Origin: CASFRF01 sp031549345
GTDB taxonomy: Bacteria; Verrucomicrobiota; Lentisphaeria; Victivallales; Victivallaceae
Direction of reading: 5' to 3'
NCBI GenBank assembly: GCA_031549345.1
Contig: JAVBPY010000003.1
Coordinates: 124,001-188,000 of the forward strand
Length of the DNA: 64,000 nt
Under the pieces are notes generated by a model. That model did no database searches, had not been told where the DNA came from, and saw only the letters and a list, made by a program, of their open reading frames with translations. Within the stretch, counting starts at the first letter, position 1. Each line of letters begins with the position of its first letter. Of this stretch, positions 43,808-52,978 are shown in pieces. Made by a program: the position numbers and the translations under genes.

Positions 43808-44578
43808 ATGCGGAAAATAAACGTCAAGGAACGGCGGGAAGCGATCCGCCGGTTTGTCGAACTTCACGGCGAAGTTTCGATCAGCCGCTTGGCGCAGGAA
43901 TTCGGCGAATGGTCGGAGATGACGATTCGCCGGGATCTCGATCTCCTCGCTGCCGAGCGGCAGATTCTCCTCACGCGCGGCGGCGCACGCACATTCCCCT
44001 CCAGCTATGGGCTGAGCGAGGACATGTACAGCGAACGCGAAAACCGCAATGCCATGGCCAAACAGCAGATCGCCGCCCGCGCGGTTTCGCGTGTGGAGCC
44101 GGGGAGCGCGATTTTCATCGACTCCGGCACAACGGCGATGGCGATGGCACGATTGCTCCCGGATGAGCGGATGGTTGTGGTTACCTCCGCGCCGAACATT
44201 GCGCTGGAAATCGCGCTGAAAAAGACCAATCCCTCGATTGTCCTTCTGGGCGGAGCCCTTTCGCGGAGCACCATGTCGGTGTCCGCGCCGGACATCGCCG
44301 TGCAATTGGAACATTTAAACATCGACACGGCGTTCCTTGTCGCCTCCGGGTTCGACGAAAACGCGGGGTTCTCGGTGGGGACACAGGAGCTCGCTCTTTT
44401 AAAAAGGGCGGTCATTGCCCGTGCGCGGCGCGTGGTGATGCTTCTGGACTCCTCCAAGATCGGTGTGCTCCTCCCTTTCCCGTTCGCACGTCTGGAAGAG
44501 CTGGATGCGTTGATTGCTGACGACGCGATGCCGGAAGCGATCCGAAAAAAAATTCTTGAAAAAACCAACATACTCTAA
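43808..44578 (+). CDS. DeoR family transcriptional regulator
   Basis: The 256-residue protein has an N-terminal winged helix (VKERREAIRRFVELHGEVSI, SEMTIRRDLDLL, TRGGAR) and a C-terminal sugar-phosphate sensing domain with IFIDSGTTAMAMARLL, VVTSAPNIA and a TAFLVASGFDENAGF segment. DeoR proteins usually sense sugar phosphates. It is first in the operon with the dehydrogenase complex and polyol genes, 22 bases before E2. ATG 43808 gives the normal N-terminus; an open GTG at 43766 lies within the promoter. Confidence 0.9.
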   Translation: MRKINVKERREAIRRFVELHGEVSISRLAQEFGEWSEMTIRRDLDLLAAERQILLTRGGARTFPSSYGLSEDMYSERENRNAMAKQQIAARAVSRVEPGSAIFIDSGTTAMAMARLLPDERMVVVTSAPNIALEIALKKTNPSIVLLGGALSRSTMSVSAPDIAVQLEHLNIDTAFLVASGFDENAGFSVGTQELALLKRAVIARARRVVMLLDSSKIGVLLPFPFARLEELDALIADDAMPEAIRKKILEKTNIL

Positions 44579-44600
44579 AAAACAGAAAGAGAAGAAAACC

Positions 44601-45842
44601 ATGGCCGATCTCGTATTGATGCCCCAGATGGGTATTTCCGAAGAAAGCGCGCTCCTCGCGGGCTGGCTGGTCGCGGAAGGCGATTCGATCAAACTCGAAC
44701 AGCCGTTGTTCACCCTTGAAACGGGGAAGTCGAGCTTTGAAGAGCTCTCCAAGCACAACGGTGTTCTCCTGAAAATTTTGGTCCCGGCGGGGGAAGAAGT
44801 CACCGTCGGCGCACCCGTCGCGGTGATCGGGCAACCCGGTGAAAAATTCGATCTCCCCGCGGGGAGCGCCGATGCGCCTGCGCCCGAAACGAAGCCGGAG
44901 ACCGCGCCCGCTGCCGCGCCGGTGGCGCAAGTTGCCGCCGTGCCCGCTGCCGCTTCCGGCGACGCGGCCGTTTCGCCCCGCGCCCGGAATCTCGCCCGCG
45001 AACTGGGGATCGACGCCTCGGCCGCGCAGGGGAGTGGGCCGGAAGGACGTATTATCGAGCGCGACGTGAAGGCCCTCGCGGCCAATCCCGTTGCGGCTAA
45101 GGCCGCTCCGGCTCCGGTCGCCGCCACCGTGGCCGCGCCTTCGGCGGCGTACGAAGACAAGCCGATGACGAAGATCCGCAAGGTGATCGCGGAAAACATG
45201 CAGCGCTCGCTCGACAGCACGGCGCAGCTCACGCTCAATACCAGCTTCGACGCGACCCGCATCAATGCCCTGCGTCAGGAGATGAAAAACTCCAGTGGCT
45301 ACGGTTTGGAGAAGATCACTCTGGGCGACTTTGTGTTGTACGCCGTGGCGCGCACTCTCGTCGAATTCCCCGACATGAACGCGAATCTGATCGACGGGAC
45401 GACCATGCGCCGTTTCGCCCACGCCCAGCTCGCCGTCGCGGTCGATACCCCTCGCGGACTGATGGTGCCGGTGATCCGCGATGCGGACACCCTTTCGTTG
45501 TGCGCACTCTCCGGTGCGTTGAAAAACAAGGCCGCCGCCTGCCGCGAGGGGGCGATCGATCCTTCGGAGCTCTCCGGCGGGAGCTTCACGGTGTCCAACC
45601 TCGGTGCGATGGGGATCGAGAGTTTTACGCCGGTTCTGAATCCGCCGCAGACGGGCATTCTCGGCGTGTGCGGCCTCTCGACGCGTCCGCGCATCGGAAA
45701 GGACGGCGCGGTCGAGTTCTATTCGGCGATGGGGCTTTCGCTCACCTTCGACCACCGCGCGCTCGACGGGGCCCCGGCGGCGCAGTTCCTCAAAACGCTG
45801 GTCGATCGTCTCGAAAACTTTCACCTGCTCCTGGCAAAGTAA
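44601..45842 (+). CDS. Dihydrolipoamide acyltransferase (E2) of 2-oxoacid/acetoin-type dehydrogenase
   Basis: The 413-residue protein has one lipoyl domain (1-78) with lipoylated Lys43 in LETGKSSFE, an Ala/Pro linker, a peripheral subunit-binding domain (about 128-165, SPRARNLARELGID and GPEGRIIERDV) and a catalytic domain ending in SLTFDHRALDGA with His385. The lipoyl motif ETGKSS differs from the ETDKA of most pyruvate E2s, closer to acetoin-type or divergent forms. It is followed by E3 (9 bases) and E1. Confidence 0.9.
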   Translation: MADLVLMPQMGISEESALLAGWLVAEGDSIKLEQPLFTLETGKSSFEELSKHNGVLLKILVPAGEEVTVGAPVAVIGQPGEKFDLPAGSADAPAPETKPETAPAAAPVAQVAAVPAAASGDAAVSPRARNLARELGIDASAAQGSGPEGRIIERDVKALAANPVAAKAAPAPVAATVAAPSAAYEDKPMTKIRKVIAENMQRSLDSTAQLTLNTSFDATRINALRQEMKNSSGYGLEKITLGDFVLYAVARTLVEFPDMNANLIDGTTMRRFAHAQLAVAVDTPRGLMVPVIRDADTLSLCALSGALKNKAAACREGAIDPSELSGGSFTVSNLGAMGIESFTPVLNPPQTGILGVCGLSTRPRIGKDGAVEFYSAMGLSLTFDHRALDGAPAAQFLKTLVDRLENFHLLLAK

Positions 45843-45851
45843 GGAATATTT

Positions 45852-47216
45852 ATGTACGACCTTTTGATTATCGGCGGAGGCCCCGCCGGGTACCGCGCGG
45901 CGGAACGCGCCGGACACAAAGGCATGAAGACGGTTCTTTTTGAGGAACGCTCCCTCGGCGGCGTTTGCCTCAACGAGGGGTGCATGCCCACCAAGACCCT
46001 CCTTTATTCCGCCAAACTCTACGACTACTCCAAGGGCGGCGCCGCAAAATACGGCGTGAAAACCACCGGTGCGGAAATCGACCACGCCGCCGTGGTTGCC
46101 CGCAAGGACAAAATCGTGAAAACCCTCGTTGCCGGCGTCGCCGCCCAGATGAAGGGGGCCAAGATCGAAGTTGTCGCATCCGCCGCGAAGATCACCGGTA
46201 AAACCGCCGGGGGCTTCACGGTCGAAGCGGGGGGGAAGACCTACGAAGGCAAGCGCCTCATTATCGCCTCCGGCTCCTCGGCGGCGGTGCCGCCCATTCC
46301 CGGTTTGAAGGAATCGCTGGCGGCGGATTTGGCCCTTACGAACCGCGAGATTCTCGCGCTCAAGGAAGTGCCGAAGCGTTTGATCGTCCTCGGCGGCGGC
46401 GTGATCGGGTTGGAGATGGCCTCCTATTTTAATTCCGTTGGTTCCGAAGTAACGGTGGTGGAGATGCTCGATCGCATCGGCGGCCCCATCGACGCGGAAA
46501 TGTCGCGCCAGCTTCAGGAAATTTACGAGAAGCGCGGCGTGAAGATTCTCTTGCGCACCAAGGCCGTCGCCCTCGCCGGGAGCGCGCTTGACATCGAAAA
46601 CGAACAGGGCAAATCGCGGATCGAAGCGGATAAAATCCTCGTCTCCGTGGGCCGCCGCGCGCGGACGGAGAACCTGGGTGCCGAAAGCATCGGCCTCTTT
46701 CTGGAACGGGGCGCGATCCCGACCGATGAAGAGATGAAGACCAATGTCCCCGGCGTTTTCGCCGTGGGCGACGTGAACGGCAAATCGATGCTGGCGCACA
46801 CCGCGTACCGCGAGGCGGAAGTGGCCGTCAACGTGATCGCGGGCGAGCGGGACGCGATGGTCTACAACGCCATTCCGGCTGTGATTTACACCAACCCGGA
46901 ACTCGCCTCCGTGGGCGAAACGGAAGAAACCGCCGCCGCCAAAGGCATTCCCGTTACCGCGTTGAAGCTTCCGCTCCGTTTCGCGGGGCGTTACATCGCC
47001 GAGAACGAAGGGGGGAATGGCTTTGTGAAGCTCCTCCTCGACCGCGACGGCGCGGTGATCGGCGCGGGGATGATCGGAAATCCCGCGTCGGAAATTATCT
47101 TTGGCCTCGCGATCGCTGTTACCCGTAAAATGACCTGCCGCGATCTTGCGAAAGTGGTTTTCCCGCACCCGACCGTGGGGGAAATCTTCCGTGAAGCGGC
47201 CATTGCTCAACTGTAA
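45852..47216 (+). CDS. lpd: Dihydrolipoamide dehydrogenase (E3)
   Basis: The 454-residue flavoprotein reoxidises dihydrolipoyl E2 with NAD. It has the FAD motif LLIIGGGPAGYRAA, the redox pair Cys39/Cys44 in GGVCLNEGCMPTK, the NAD motif LGGGVIGLEMASYFNSVG, the second FAD motif GVFAVGDVNG and the C-terminal HPTVGEIFREA containing the active-site His. It is placed between E2 and E1 in one operon. Confidence 0.94.
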   Translation: MYDLLIIGGGPAGYRAAERAGHKGMKTVLFEERSLGGVCLNEGCMPTKTLLYSAKLYDYSKGGAAKYGVKTTGAEIDHAAVVARKDKIVKTLVAGVAAQMKGAKIEVVASAAKITGKTAGGFTVEAGGKTYEGKRLIIASGSSAAVPPIPGLKESLAADLALTNREILALKEVPKRLIVLGGGVIGLEMASYFNSVGSEVTVVEMLDRIGGPIDAEMSRQLQEIYEKRGVKILLRTKAVALAGSALDIENEQGKSRIEADKILVSVGRRARTENLGAESIGLFLERGAIPTDEEMKTNVPGVFAVGDVNGKSMLAHTAYREAEVAVNVIAGERDAMVYNAIPAVIYTNPELASVGETEETAAAKGIPVTALKLPLRFAGRYIAENEGGNGFVKLLLDRDGAVIGAGMIGNPASEIIFGLAIAVTRKMTCRDLAKVVFPHPTVGEIFREAAIAQL

Positions 47217-47248
47217 CAATAAACCATACAAAATAAGGATTTTTCAGT

Positions 47249-49720
47249 ATGCCCAAGAGTCAATTCGTCGATCCGGCCAAAGTACGCAAACCGGGGTTCC
47301 TGGAGTTCGGCACCATTCCGCTGAACCAGTACAAGGCCACGCTCCGCGAAGAGCGCAAGCTCTACAGCGATGCTGATTTGATGGGGATCTACCGCGACAT
47401 GCAGTACATCCGCGAGTTTGAAACCATGCTTTTCCAGGTCCGCACCGCCAAACATTACAACGGCGTGGATTATTTGTACACGGGCCCGGCGCACTTGTAC
47501 ATCGGGCAGGAATCGGCGGCCGTCGGCATGGCGTACAGCCTGACGATGGACGACCAGATTTTCGGTTCGCACCGCAGCCATGGCGAAGTACTCGCCAAGG
47601 GGATGAATGCAATCAAGCACCTGCCGGAGGCGGAGCTTGAAGCGGTCATGCGGAAGTTTTTTGACGGCGCGCTCCTGAAGGTCGTCGAAAAAGAGAACAA
47701 GACCGGCGACATCCGCGACATCGCCGTGGACTTCCTCCTCTACGGATTCATGGCGGAACTTTTCGGCCGCGAAAACGGCTTTACGCGCGGGCTCGGCAAC
47801 TCGATGCACGTCTTCTTCACGCCGTTCGGTATTTATCCGAACAACGCGATTGTCGGCGGCTCGGCGGGGATCACCGTCGGCGCGGCGCTCTATAAGAAGG
47901 TGAACAAGAAGCCGGGTATCGTGGTCTGCAACGTCGGCGACGGTTCGCTGGCGCGCGGTCCGGTCTGGGAGGCGCTGAACTTCTCCTCCATGGACCAGTT
48001 CTACCAACTTTGGGAAGGGGCGTACCGCGGCGGGCTCAAGCTCATTTTCAATTGCTTCAACAACTCCTACGGCATGGGCGGCCAGACGGCGGGCGAAACG
48101 ATGGCCTACGGCATCGCCGCGCGCCTCGGCGCCGGTGTGAACGCCGACATGCTCCACTCCGAACGCGTGGACGGCTACAACCCGTTGGCGGTGATCGACG
48201 CGTTCCGCCGCAAGCGCGCCCTCCTGGACGCGGCGCGCGGCCCGGTGTTTCTGGATACGGTTACCTACCGTTTCGTCGGCCACTCGGCGACGGACAGCTC
48301 CACGTACCGTACCAAGGAGGAGATCGAAGCGTGGCAGAATTGCGACGCGATCCAGGCCTTCCGCGAAAAGATGGTCAAAGGCAAAGTCGCTTCCGACGAA
48401 GCGTTTGAAGCGTCGAACGCCGACATCAAGGCGCGGATCACCCGCATCATGAAGCTTGCGATCGACGAAAAAGTGTCGCCGCGGATCAACCCCGCCGCCG
48501 ACCCGGATGCGATCCGCAAGTACATGTTCTCCAACCAGGTCCTGCCGAAGTGCGACGACCGCAAGCCGGATGTGAACATGCCTCTTGAAGAAAACCCCCG
48601 CGTCCAGAAGCTGAAGGAAAAGATCCGCTTCGGCCTCGACGAAAAGGGCAAGGAAGTTTCCAAGCTGAAGGTTTTCTCGATGCGCGACGCGCTCTTCGAA
48701 TCGATGATCAACAAGTTCTATGCCGACCCAACCCTCATCGCTTTCGGTGAAGACAACCGCGACTGGGGCGGGGCGTTCGGCGTGTACGGCGGCGTTACCG
48801 AGTCGATTCCCTACCACCGCTTCTTCAATGCGCCGATCTCCGAGAGCGCGATTGTTGCGGTGGCCGTCGGCTACGCCCTCTGCGGCGGCCGTGCGATTCC
48901 GGAGCTTATGTACTGCGACTTCCTCGGCTGCGCCGGTGACGAAGTGTTCAACCAGCTCGCCAAGTGGCAGAGCATGTCGGCGGGTGCGCTCCAGATGCCG
49001 GTGGTGCTCCGCGTTTCCGTCGGCGCGAAATACGGCGCGCAGCACGCGCAGGATTGGACGAGCCTCTGCGCCCACATTCCGGGACTGAAGGTCGTTTTCC
49101 CGGCTTCTCCCTACGATGCGAAAGGGCTGATGAACGCCGCGTTGAACGGCAGCGATCCTGTGGTGTTCTTCGAGAGCCAGAAGCTCTACGACATCGGCGA
49201 ACTCTTCCACGAAGGCGGCGTCCCCGAAGCGTACTACGAAGTGGTCATCGGCGAACCGGACGTCAAGCGCAAGGGTTCCGATGTGACGATCCTTTCCGTC
49301 GGTGCGGCGCTGTACCCGGCATTGAGTGCGGCGAAGCGTCTTTCGGAAGAGTATAAACTCGAAGCCGAGGTCATCGACGCTCGTTCGCTCGTTCCGTTCA
49401 ACTACGAACCGGTGATCGAATCGGTCAAGAAGACCGGTCGCCTGGTGCTGATTTCCGATGCCTGCGAGCGCGGGTCGCACCTCAATGACTTCGCCGCCAA
49501 CCTGACGCGTTTCTGCTTTGACCACCTCGACGCGCCGCCGATGGTGGTGGGCGCGCCGAACAGCATCTCCCCGTGTCCGGAGCTGGAGAACTTCTACTAC
49601 CCGCAGGGGACGTGGATTCTCGACGCCATTCACGAAGGCATCCTGCCGCTGCCGGGCTATGTCCCGCAGATGAATTTCACCCGGATGGAAAAGATCCGTC
49701 GCGAAAAGAAAGGGATTTAA
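47249..49720 (+). CDS. Fused E1 alpha-beta thiamine-diphosphate dehydrogenase component
   Basis: The 823-residue protein joins both E1 subunits. Residues about 35-440 are E1-alpha with the thiamine motif starting GDGSLARGPVWEALN and ending in FNCFNNSYGMGG, plus the RFVGHSATDSSTYR loop. Residues about 474-823 are E1-beta (MRDALFESMINKFYADPTL, GEDNRDWGGAFGVYGG, SESAIVAVAVGYAL, and VIDARSLVPF). The middle stretch (about 440-470) is a charged linker. Insertions in the alpha half (about 120-170) and the fusion separate it from ordinary pyruvate E1. The substrate may be a branched or hydroxy 2-oxo compound linked to the polyol genes. Confidence 0.88.
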   Translation: MPKSQFVDPAKVRKPGFLEFGTIPLNQYKATLREERKLYSDADLMGIYRDMQYIREFETMLFQVRTAKHYNGVDYLYTGPAHLYIGQESAAVGMAYSLTMDDQIFGSHRSHGEVLAKGMNAIKHLPEAELEAVMRKFFDGALLKVVEKENKTGDIRDIAVDFLLYGFMAELFGRENGFTRGLGNSMHVFFTPFGIYPNNAIVGGSAGITVGAALYKKVNKKPGIVVCNVGDGSLARGPVWEALNFSSMDQFYQLWEGAYRGGLKLIFNCFNNSYGMGGQTAGETMAYGIAARLGAGVNADMLHSERVDGYNPLAVIDAFRRKRALLDAARGPVFLDTVTYRFVGHSATDSSTYRTKEEIEAWQNCDAIQAFREKMVKGKVASDEAFEASNADIKARITRIMKLAIDEKVSPRINPAADPDAIRKYMFSNQVLPKCDDRKPDVNMPLEENPRVQKLKEKIRFGLDEKGKEVSKLKVFSMRDALFESMINKFYADPTLIAFGEDNRDWGGAFGVYGGVTESIPYHRFFNAPISESAIVAVAVGYALCGGRAIPELMYCDFLGCAGDEVFNQLAKWQSMSAGALQMPVVLRVSVGAKYGAQHAQDWTSLCAHIPGLKVVFPASPYDAKGLMNAALNGSDPVVFFESQKLYDIGELFHEGGVPEAYYEVVIGEPDVKRKGSDVTILSVGAALYPALSAAKRLSEEYKLEAEVIDARSLVPFNYEPVIESVKKTGRLVLISDACERGSHLNDFAANLTRFCFDHLDAPPMVVGAPNSISPCPELENFYYPQGTWILDAIHEGILPLPGYVPQMNFTRMEKIRREKKGI

Positions 49721-49723
49721 TCA

Positions 49724-50986
49724 ATGAAAACCACAGCGGTACGCTTGTACGGCAAAGAAGATTTGCGCCTCGAAACATTTGAACTCCCGGCGCTGAAGGA
49801 GTGCGAAATCCTCGCGCGGGTCGTTTCCGACAGCTTGTGCATGTCCAGCTTCAAGGCCGCCGAACAGGGGCCCGCGCACAAGCGCGTCCCCGACGACGTG
49901 GCGGAGAACCCGATCATCATCGGCCACGAATTCTGCGGCGAAATCGTCGAAGTCGGCGCGAAATGGGCGGGAAAATTCAAGGCGGGCGACCGCTTCTCCA
50001 TCCAGCCCGCGCTCAATTACAAGGGCTCGCTCGAAGCGCCGGGGTACTCCTTCCGGCACATCGGCGGCGACGCGACCTACGTCATCATCCCGAACGAAGT
50101 CATGGAAATGGGGTGCCTCCTTCCCTACAAGGGCGAGGCGTACTTCTTCGGCTCCCTGGCCGAGCCCATGAGCTGCATCGTCGGCGCCTTCCATGCGAAC
50201 TACCACACCGTCAACGGCAGCTACGAGCACAAGATGGGCATCGTCGAAGGCGGCAAGATGGCGATTCTCGCCGGCGTGGGGCCGATGGGGCTGGGCGCGA
50301 TCGACTACGCGCTTCACTGCCCGCGACGCCCCGGTTTGTTGGTGGTAACCGACATCGACGACGCCCGTCTGGCGCGCGCCGCGAGCTTGTATTCGGAAGC
50401 GGAAGCCGCCCGTTGCGGCGTGAAACTGGTGTACGTCAACACCGGTAAATCCGCCGATCCGGTCGCGGAGTTGTTGAACCTCTCCGGCGGAACAGGGTAC
50501 GACGACGTGATGGTTTTCGCCCCGGTGCGTCCGGTGGTGGAAATGGGCGATAAAATCCTCGGCCGCGACGGCTGCTTGAATTTCTTCGCCGGTCCCATCG
50601 ACCCGAATTTCCGCGCGGAATTCAACTTCTACAATGTCCACTATGCGTCGACCCACGTGGTGGGCACCTCCGGCGGCAATACCGATGACATGATCGAGTC
50701 GCTTCAGATGATGGAAAAGGGGCTGATCAATCCCTCGGCGATGGTAACGCACATCGGCGGGCTCGATGCGGTGATCCCTGCCACGCTGAACCTTCCTAAA
50801 ATTCCGGGCGGCAAGAAGCTGGTGTACACCGGGATAACCATGCCGCTCACGGCCATCGCCGATTTCGCGGAAAAGGGGAAGGCTGATCCTTTGTACGCCG
50901 CGCTCGCAAGCATCACGGCGAAGCACAACGGCCTATGGAGCGCCGAAGCGGAAAAAGCGCTCCTGGCCCACTTCAACGTCAAGTAA
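49724..50986 (+). CDS. Zinc-dependent dehydrogenase, L-sorbose-1-phosphate reductase-like
   Basis: The 420-residue protein starts with a GroES-like domain (LYGKEDLRLETFELP, DSLCMSSFKAAEQG) holding a zinc site with GHEFCGEIVEVG (near residue 67), then a Rossmann domain (AILAGVGPMGLGAIDYAL). The SLCMSS..KAA pattern and VPDDVAENPIIIGHE recall L-sorbose-1-phosphate reductases. It starts 4 bases after E1, and the aldolase/SDR gene follows 11 bases later. It likely interconverts a ketose phosphate and a polyol phosphate. Confidence 0.85.
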   Translation: MKTTAVRLYGKEDLRLETFELPALKECEILARVVSDSLCMSSFKAAEQGPAHKRVPDDVAENPIIIGHEFCGEIVEVGAKWAGKFKAGDRFSIQPALNYKGSLEAPGYSFRHIGGDATYVIIPNEVMEMGCLLPYKGEAYFFGSLAEPMSCIVGAFHANYHTVNGSYEHKMGIVEGGKMAILAGVGPMGLGAIDYALHCPRRPGLLVVTDIDDARLARAASLYSEAEAARCGVKLVYVNTGKSADPVAELLNLSGGTGYDDVMVFAPVRPVVEMGDKILGRDGCLNFFAGPIDPNFRAEFNFYNVHYASTHVVGTSGGNTDDMIESLQMMEKGLINPSAMVTHIGGLDAVIPATLNLPKIPGGKKLVYTGITMPLTAIADFAEKGKADPLYAALASITAKHNGLWSAEAEKALLAHFNVK

Positions 50987-50997
50987 GGAAGTCCGTC

Positions 50998-52842
50998 ATG
51001 TCGCTCGAAAAACTTGTCGAACTCTCGCGCCGTTACGGCGCGGATTTGGCCTACACGGTGGCGGAAAGCGGAAACACTTCGTTCAAGGACAAAGAGTTCC
51101 TTTACATCAAGCCGACCGGCATGGAGCTGGCGAACATCACCGAAGCGGATTTCGTCCGCCTCGACTGTTCCATCCTCCGTGAATGGCAGGACTGGGGAGA
51201 AAACGCCGAAAACGAAGCCCGGAGCTGTCGCCTTATGCGCTATGCCGCCGTGGATGGGGGCGTCCCCTCCATCGAAGCGCCGCTCCATGCGATGCTTCCC
51301 TACCGCTATGTGGCGCACCTCCACCCCGCATTGGTCAATGGCATGGTCTGTGGGAAAGACGGCGAAGCCATTGCGCAAAAGCTGTTTCCCGGCGCACCCT
51401 ACGTCGCCTACCGCGCCCCCGGCGTCACGCTGGCGCAATGCATGCGCCGCGCCATCGCCGCGTGTCCGGAAGCGCCCAAGGTGGTGTTCTTGAAGAACCA
51501 CGGCGTGGTTGTGGCCGCCGACGATCCGTCGGAGATCGATGCGATGTACTCCGACATGCTCGCCAAGCTCGAAGCCCACTGTGCCGGGCTCGGCGTTCCA
51601 ACCGCCCTTGTCAAGGCCGCGGAGCCCGATGCGGCGACGGTGGCGGAATACGCGCCGCTCCTCCGTTCGTGGCTTGGCGACGCCGAATGTTCGCGCGTCG
51701 TTTGCGCCACGGGCGCGTTCCACGTGGCCTCCGGGGCACTGACCCCGGAACACAACGGCGCCACGGGCGCGTTCGGCCTTCTTGCGGAAACGCCGTCGCC
51801 GGAAGCGATCGCCTCGTTCGCGGAGCGCTTCGGCGGAAAACCCGCGATCGTCTCCATCCCCGGCAAAGTTGTTTTCTGCGCAGGGTCGAACCGTGCCGAG
51901 GCGGAAAACATCCGCCGCCGCGCCGAGAATTATGCCCTCACCGAGCAGATCGCCGCCGCCTTCGGCGGCGTCCGCCTCCTTACGGACGCGGAGCTTGCGT
52001 TGGTGAAACAGGGGACTTCGTGCGCGTGCCGCCGCCTTCCGCTTGCGGGTAAGGTCGCCGTCGTTACCGGAGGCGCGCAGGGATTCGGCTACGGCATTGC
52101 GCGGGAGCTCGCCGGATTCGGCGCGGACATCGTCATCGCCGATATGAACGTCGCCGGCGCGGCCAAGGCCGCCGCCGAGATCGGCCCCGGCGCGCTCGGC
52201 GTCGCGGTCAACATCGCCGACGAAGCGTCGGTGGAAGCGATGTTCACCGAGGTGGTCAGAGCGTTCGGGGGCGTGGATCTTTTCGTCGCCAACGCGGGCG
52301 TACTGAAGGCCGGTTCGGTCAAGGACTTCAATTTGAAGGACTGGGAGTTTGTTACCGACGTGAACTACAACGGTTACTTCCTCTGCGCCAAGCATTGCGC
52401 GCGGTTGATGAGCCGCCAGAACAAGGCTTCCGGACGTTGGACGGACATCGTCCAGGTCAACTCCAAGAGCGGGCTCGTGGGCTCCAAAAACAACGGCGCG
52501 TACGCCGGAAGCAAATTCGGCTCCATCGGCCTTACGCAGAGTTTCGCGCTGGAGTTGATCGCGGACAAGATCAAGGTCAACAGCGTCTGCCCGGGCAACT
52601 TTTTCGACGGTCCTTTGTGGAGCGATCCGGTCAAGGGGCTCTTCGTCCAGTACCTCAACACCGGGAAGGTCCCCGGTGCGAAGACGGTCGAAGACGTTAA
52701 AGCGTATTATGAAAACCTCATCCCGATGCGCCGCGGCTGTTTTCCCGAAGACGTCGCGCGGGCCATCGCCTATTCCGTGCTCCAGCAGTACGAAACCGGG
52801 CAGGCCATCCCGGTTACGGGCGGTCAGGTCATGTTGAGCTGA
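50998..52842 (+). CDS. Bifunctional class II aldolase / short-chain dehydrogenase
   Basis: The 614-residue fusion has an N-terminal AraD/FucA-type aldolase domain (about 1-200; SGNTSFKD, metal-binding HLHPALVNG, FLKNHGVVVAADD), a middle region (about 200-345) and a C-terminal SDR (VAVVTGGAQGFGYGIA near 356, catalytic Tyr502 and Lys506 in YAGSKFG). The layout matches the rhamnulose-1-phosphate aldolase/dehydrogenase fusion family, and the SDR half resembles sorbitol-6-phosphate dehydrogenase. An AAGGAAG site precedes ATG 50998. It would oxidise a polyol phosphate and cleave a ketose phosphate. Confidence 0.87.
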   Translation: MSLEKLVELSRRYGADLAYTVAESGNTSFKDKEFLYIKPTGMELANITEADFVRLDCSILREWQDWGENAENEARSCRLMRYAAVDGGVPSIEAPLHAMLPYRYVAHLHPALVNGMVCGKDGEAIAQKLFPGAPYVAYRAPGVTLAQCMRRAIAACPEAPKVVFLKNHGVVVAADDPSEIDAMYSDMLAKLEAHCAGLGVPTALVKAAEPDAATVAEYAPLLRSWLGDAECSRVVCATGAFHVASGALTPEHNGATGAFGLLAETPSPEAIASFAERFGGKPAIVSIPGKVVFCAGSNRAEAENIRRRAENYALTEQIAAAFGGVRLLTDAELALVKQGTSCACRRLPLAGKVAVVTGGAQGFGYGIARELAGFGADIVIADMNVAGAAKAAAEIGPGALGVAVNIADEASVEAMFTEVVRAFGGVDLFVANAGVLKAGSVKDFNLKDWEFVTDVNYNGYFLCAKHCARLMSRQNKASGRWTDIVQVNSKSGLVGSKNNGAYAGSKFGSIGLTQSFALELIADKIKVNSVCPGNFFDGPLWSDPVKGLFVQYLNTGKVPGAKTVEDVKAYYENLIPMRRGCFPEDVARAIAYSVLQQYETGQAIPVTGGQVMLS

Positions 52843-52848
52843 GTAAGA

Positions 52849-52932
52849 AAAAAGGGGAAGAATACTTTTTCTTCCCCTTTTTCGCGCTTTTTTGCGCGAA
52901 AAATGCTTTTCGGCACTTGTCGAAAGGCATTT
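52849..52932 (+). terminator. Three tandem hairpins after the aldolase gene
   Basis: First: 14-bp perfect stem 52849-52862 with 52869-52882, with a T run, an intrinsic terminator. Second: TTCGCGC-TTTTTT-GCGCGAA, 52881-52900. Third: AAATGCTTTTCG at 52901-52912 pairing with 52921-52932. They divide the operon between the aldolase fusion and the PHP-domain gene and may reduce or process the transcript. Confidence 0.8.
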
Positions 52933-52978
52933 TTCGAGTAAAGTAAGGGTAATATTAGAATAAAAATAAGGAGCCTTT

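Noticed and set aside
43033..44166. Plus-strand frame of about 377 codons across repeat copy B into the DeoR gene
   Set aside because: It covers palindromic repeat DNA and then the DeoR gene in the wrong frame; no domain is visible.
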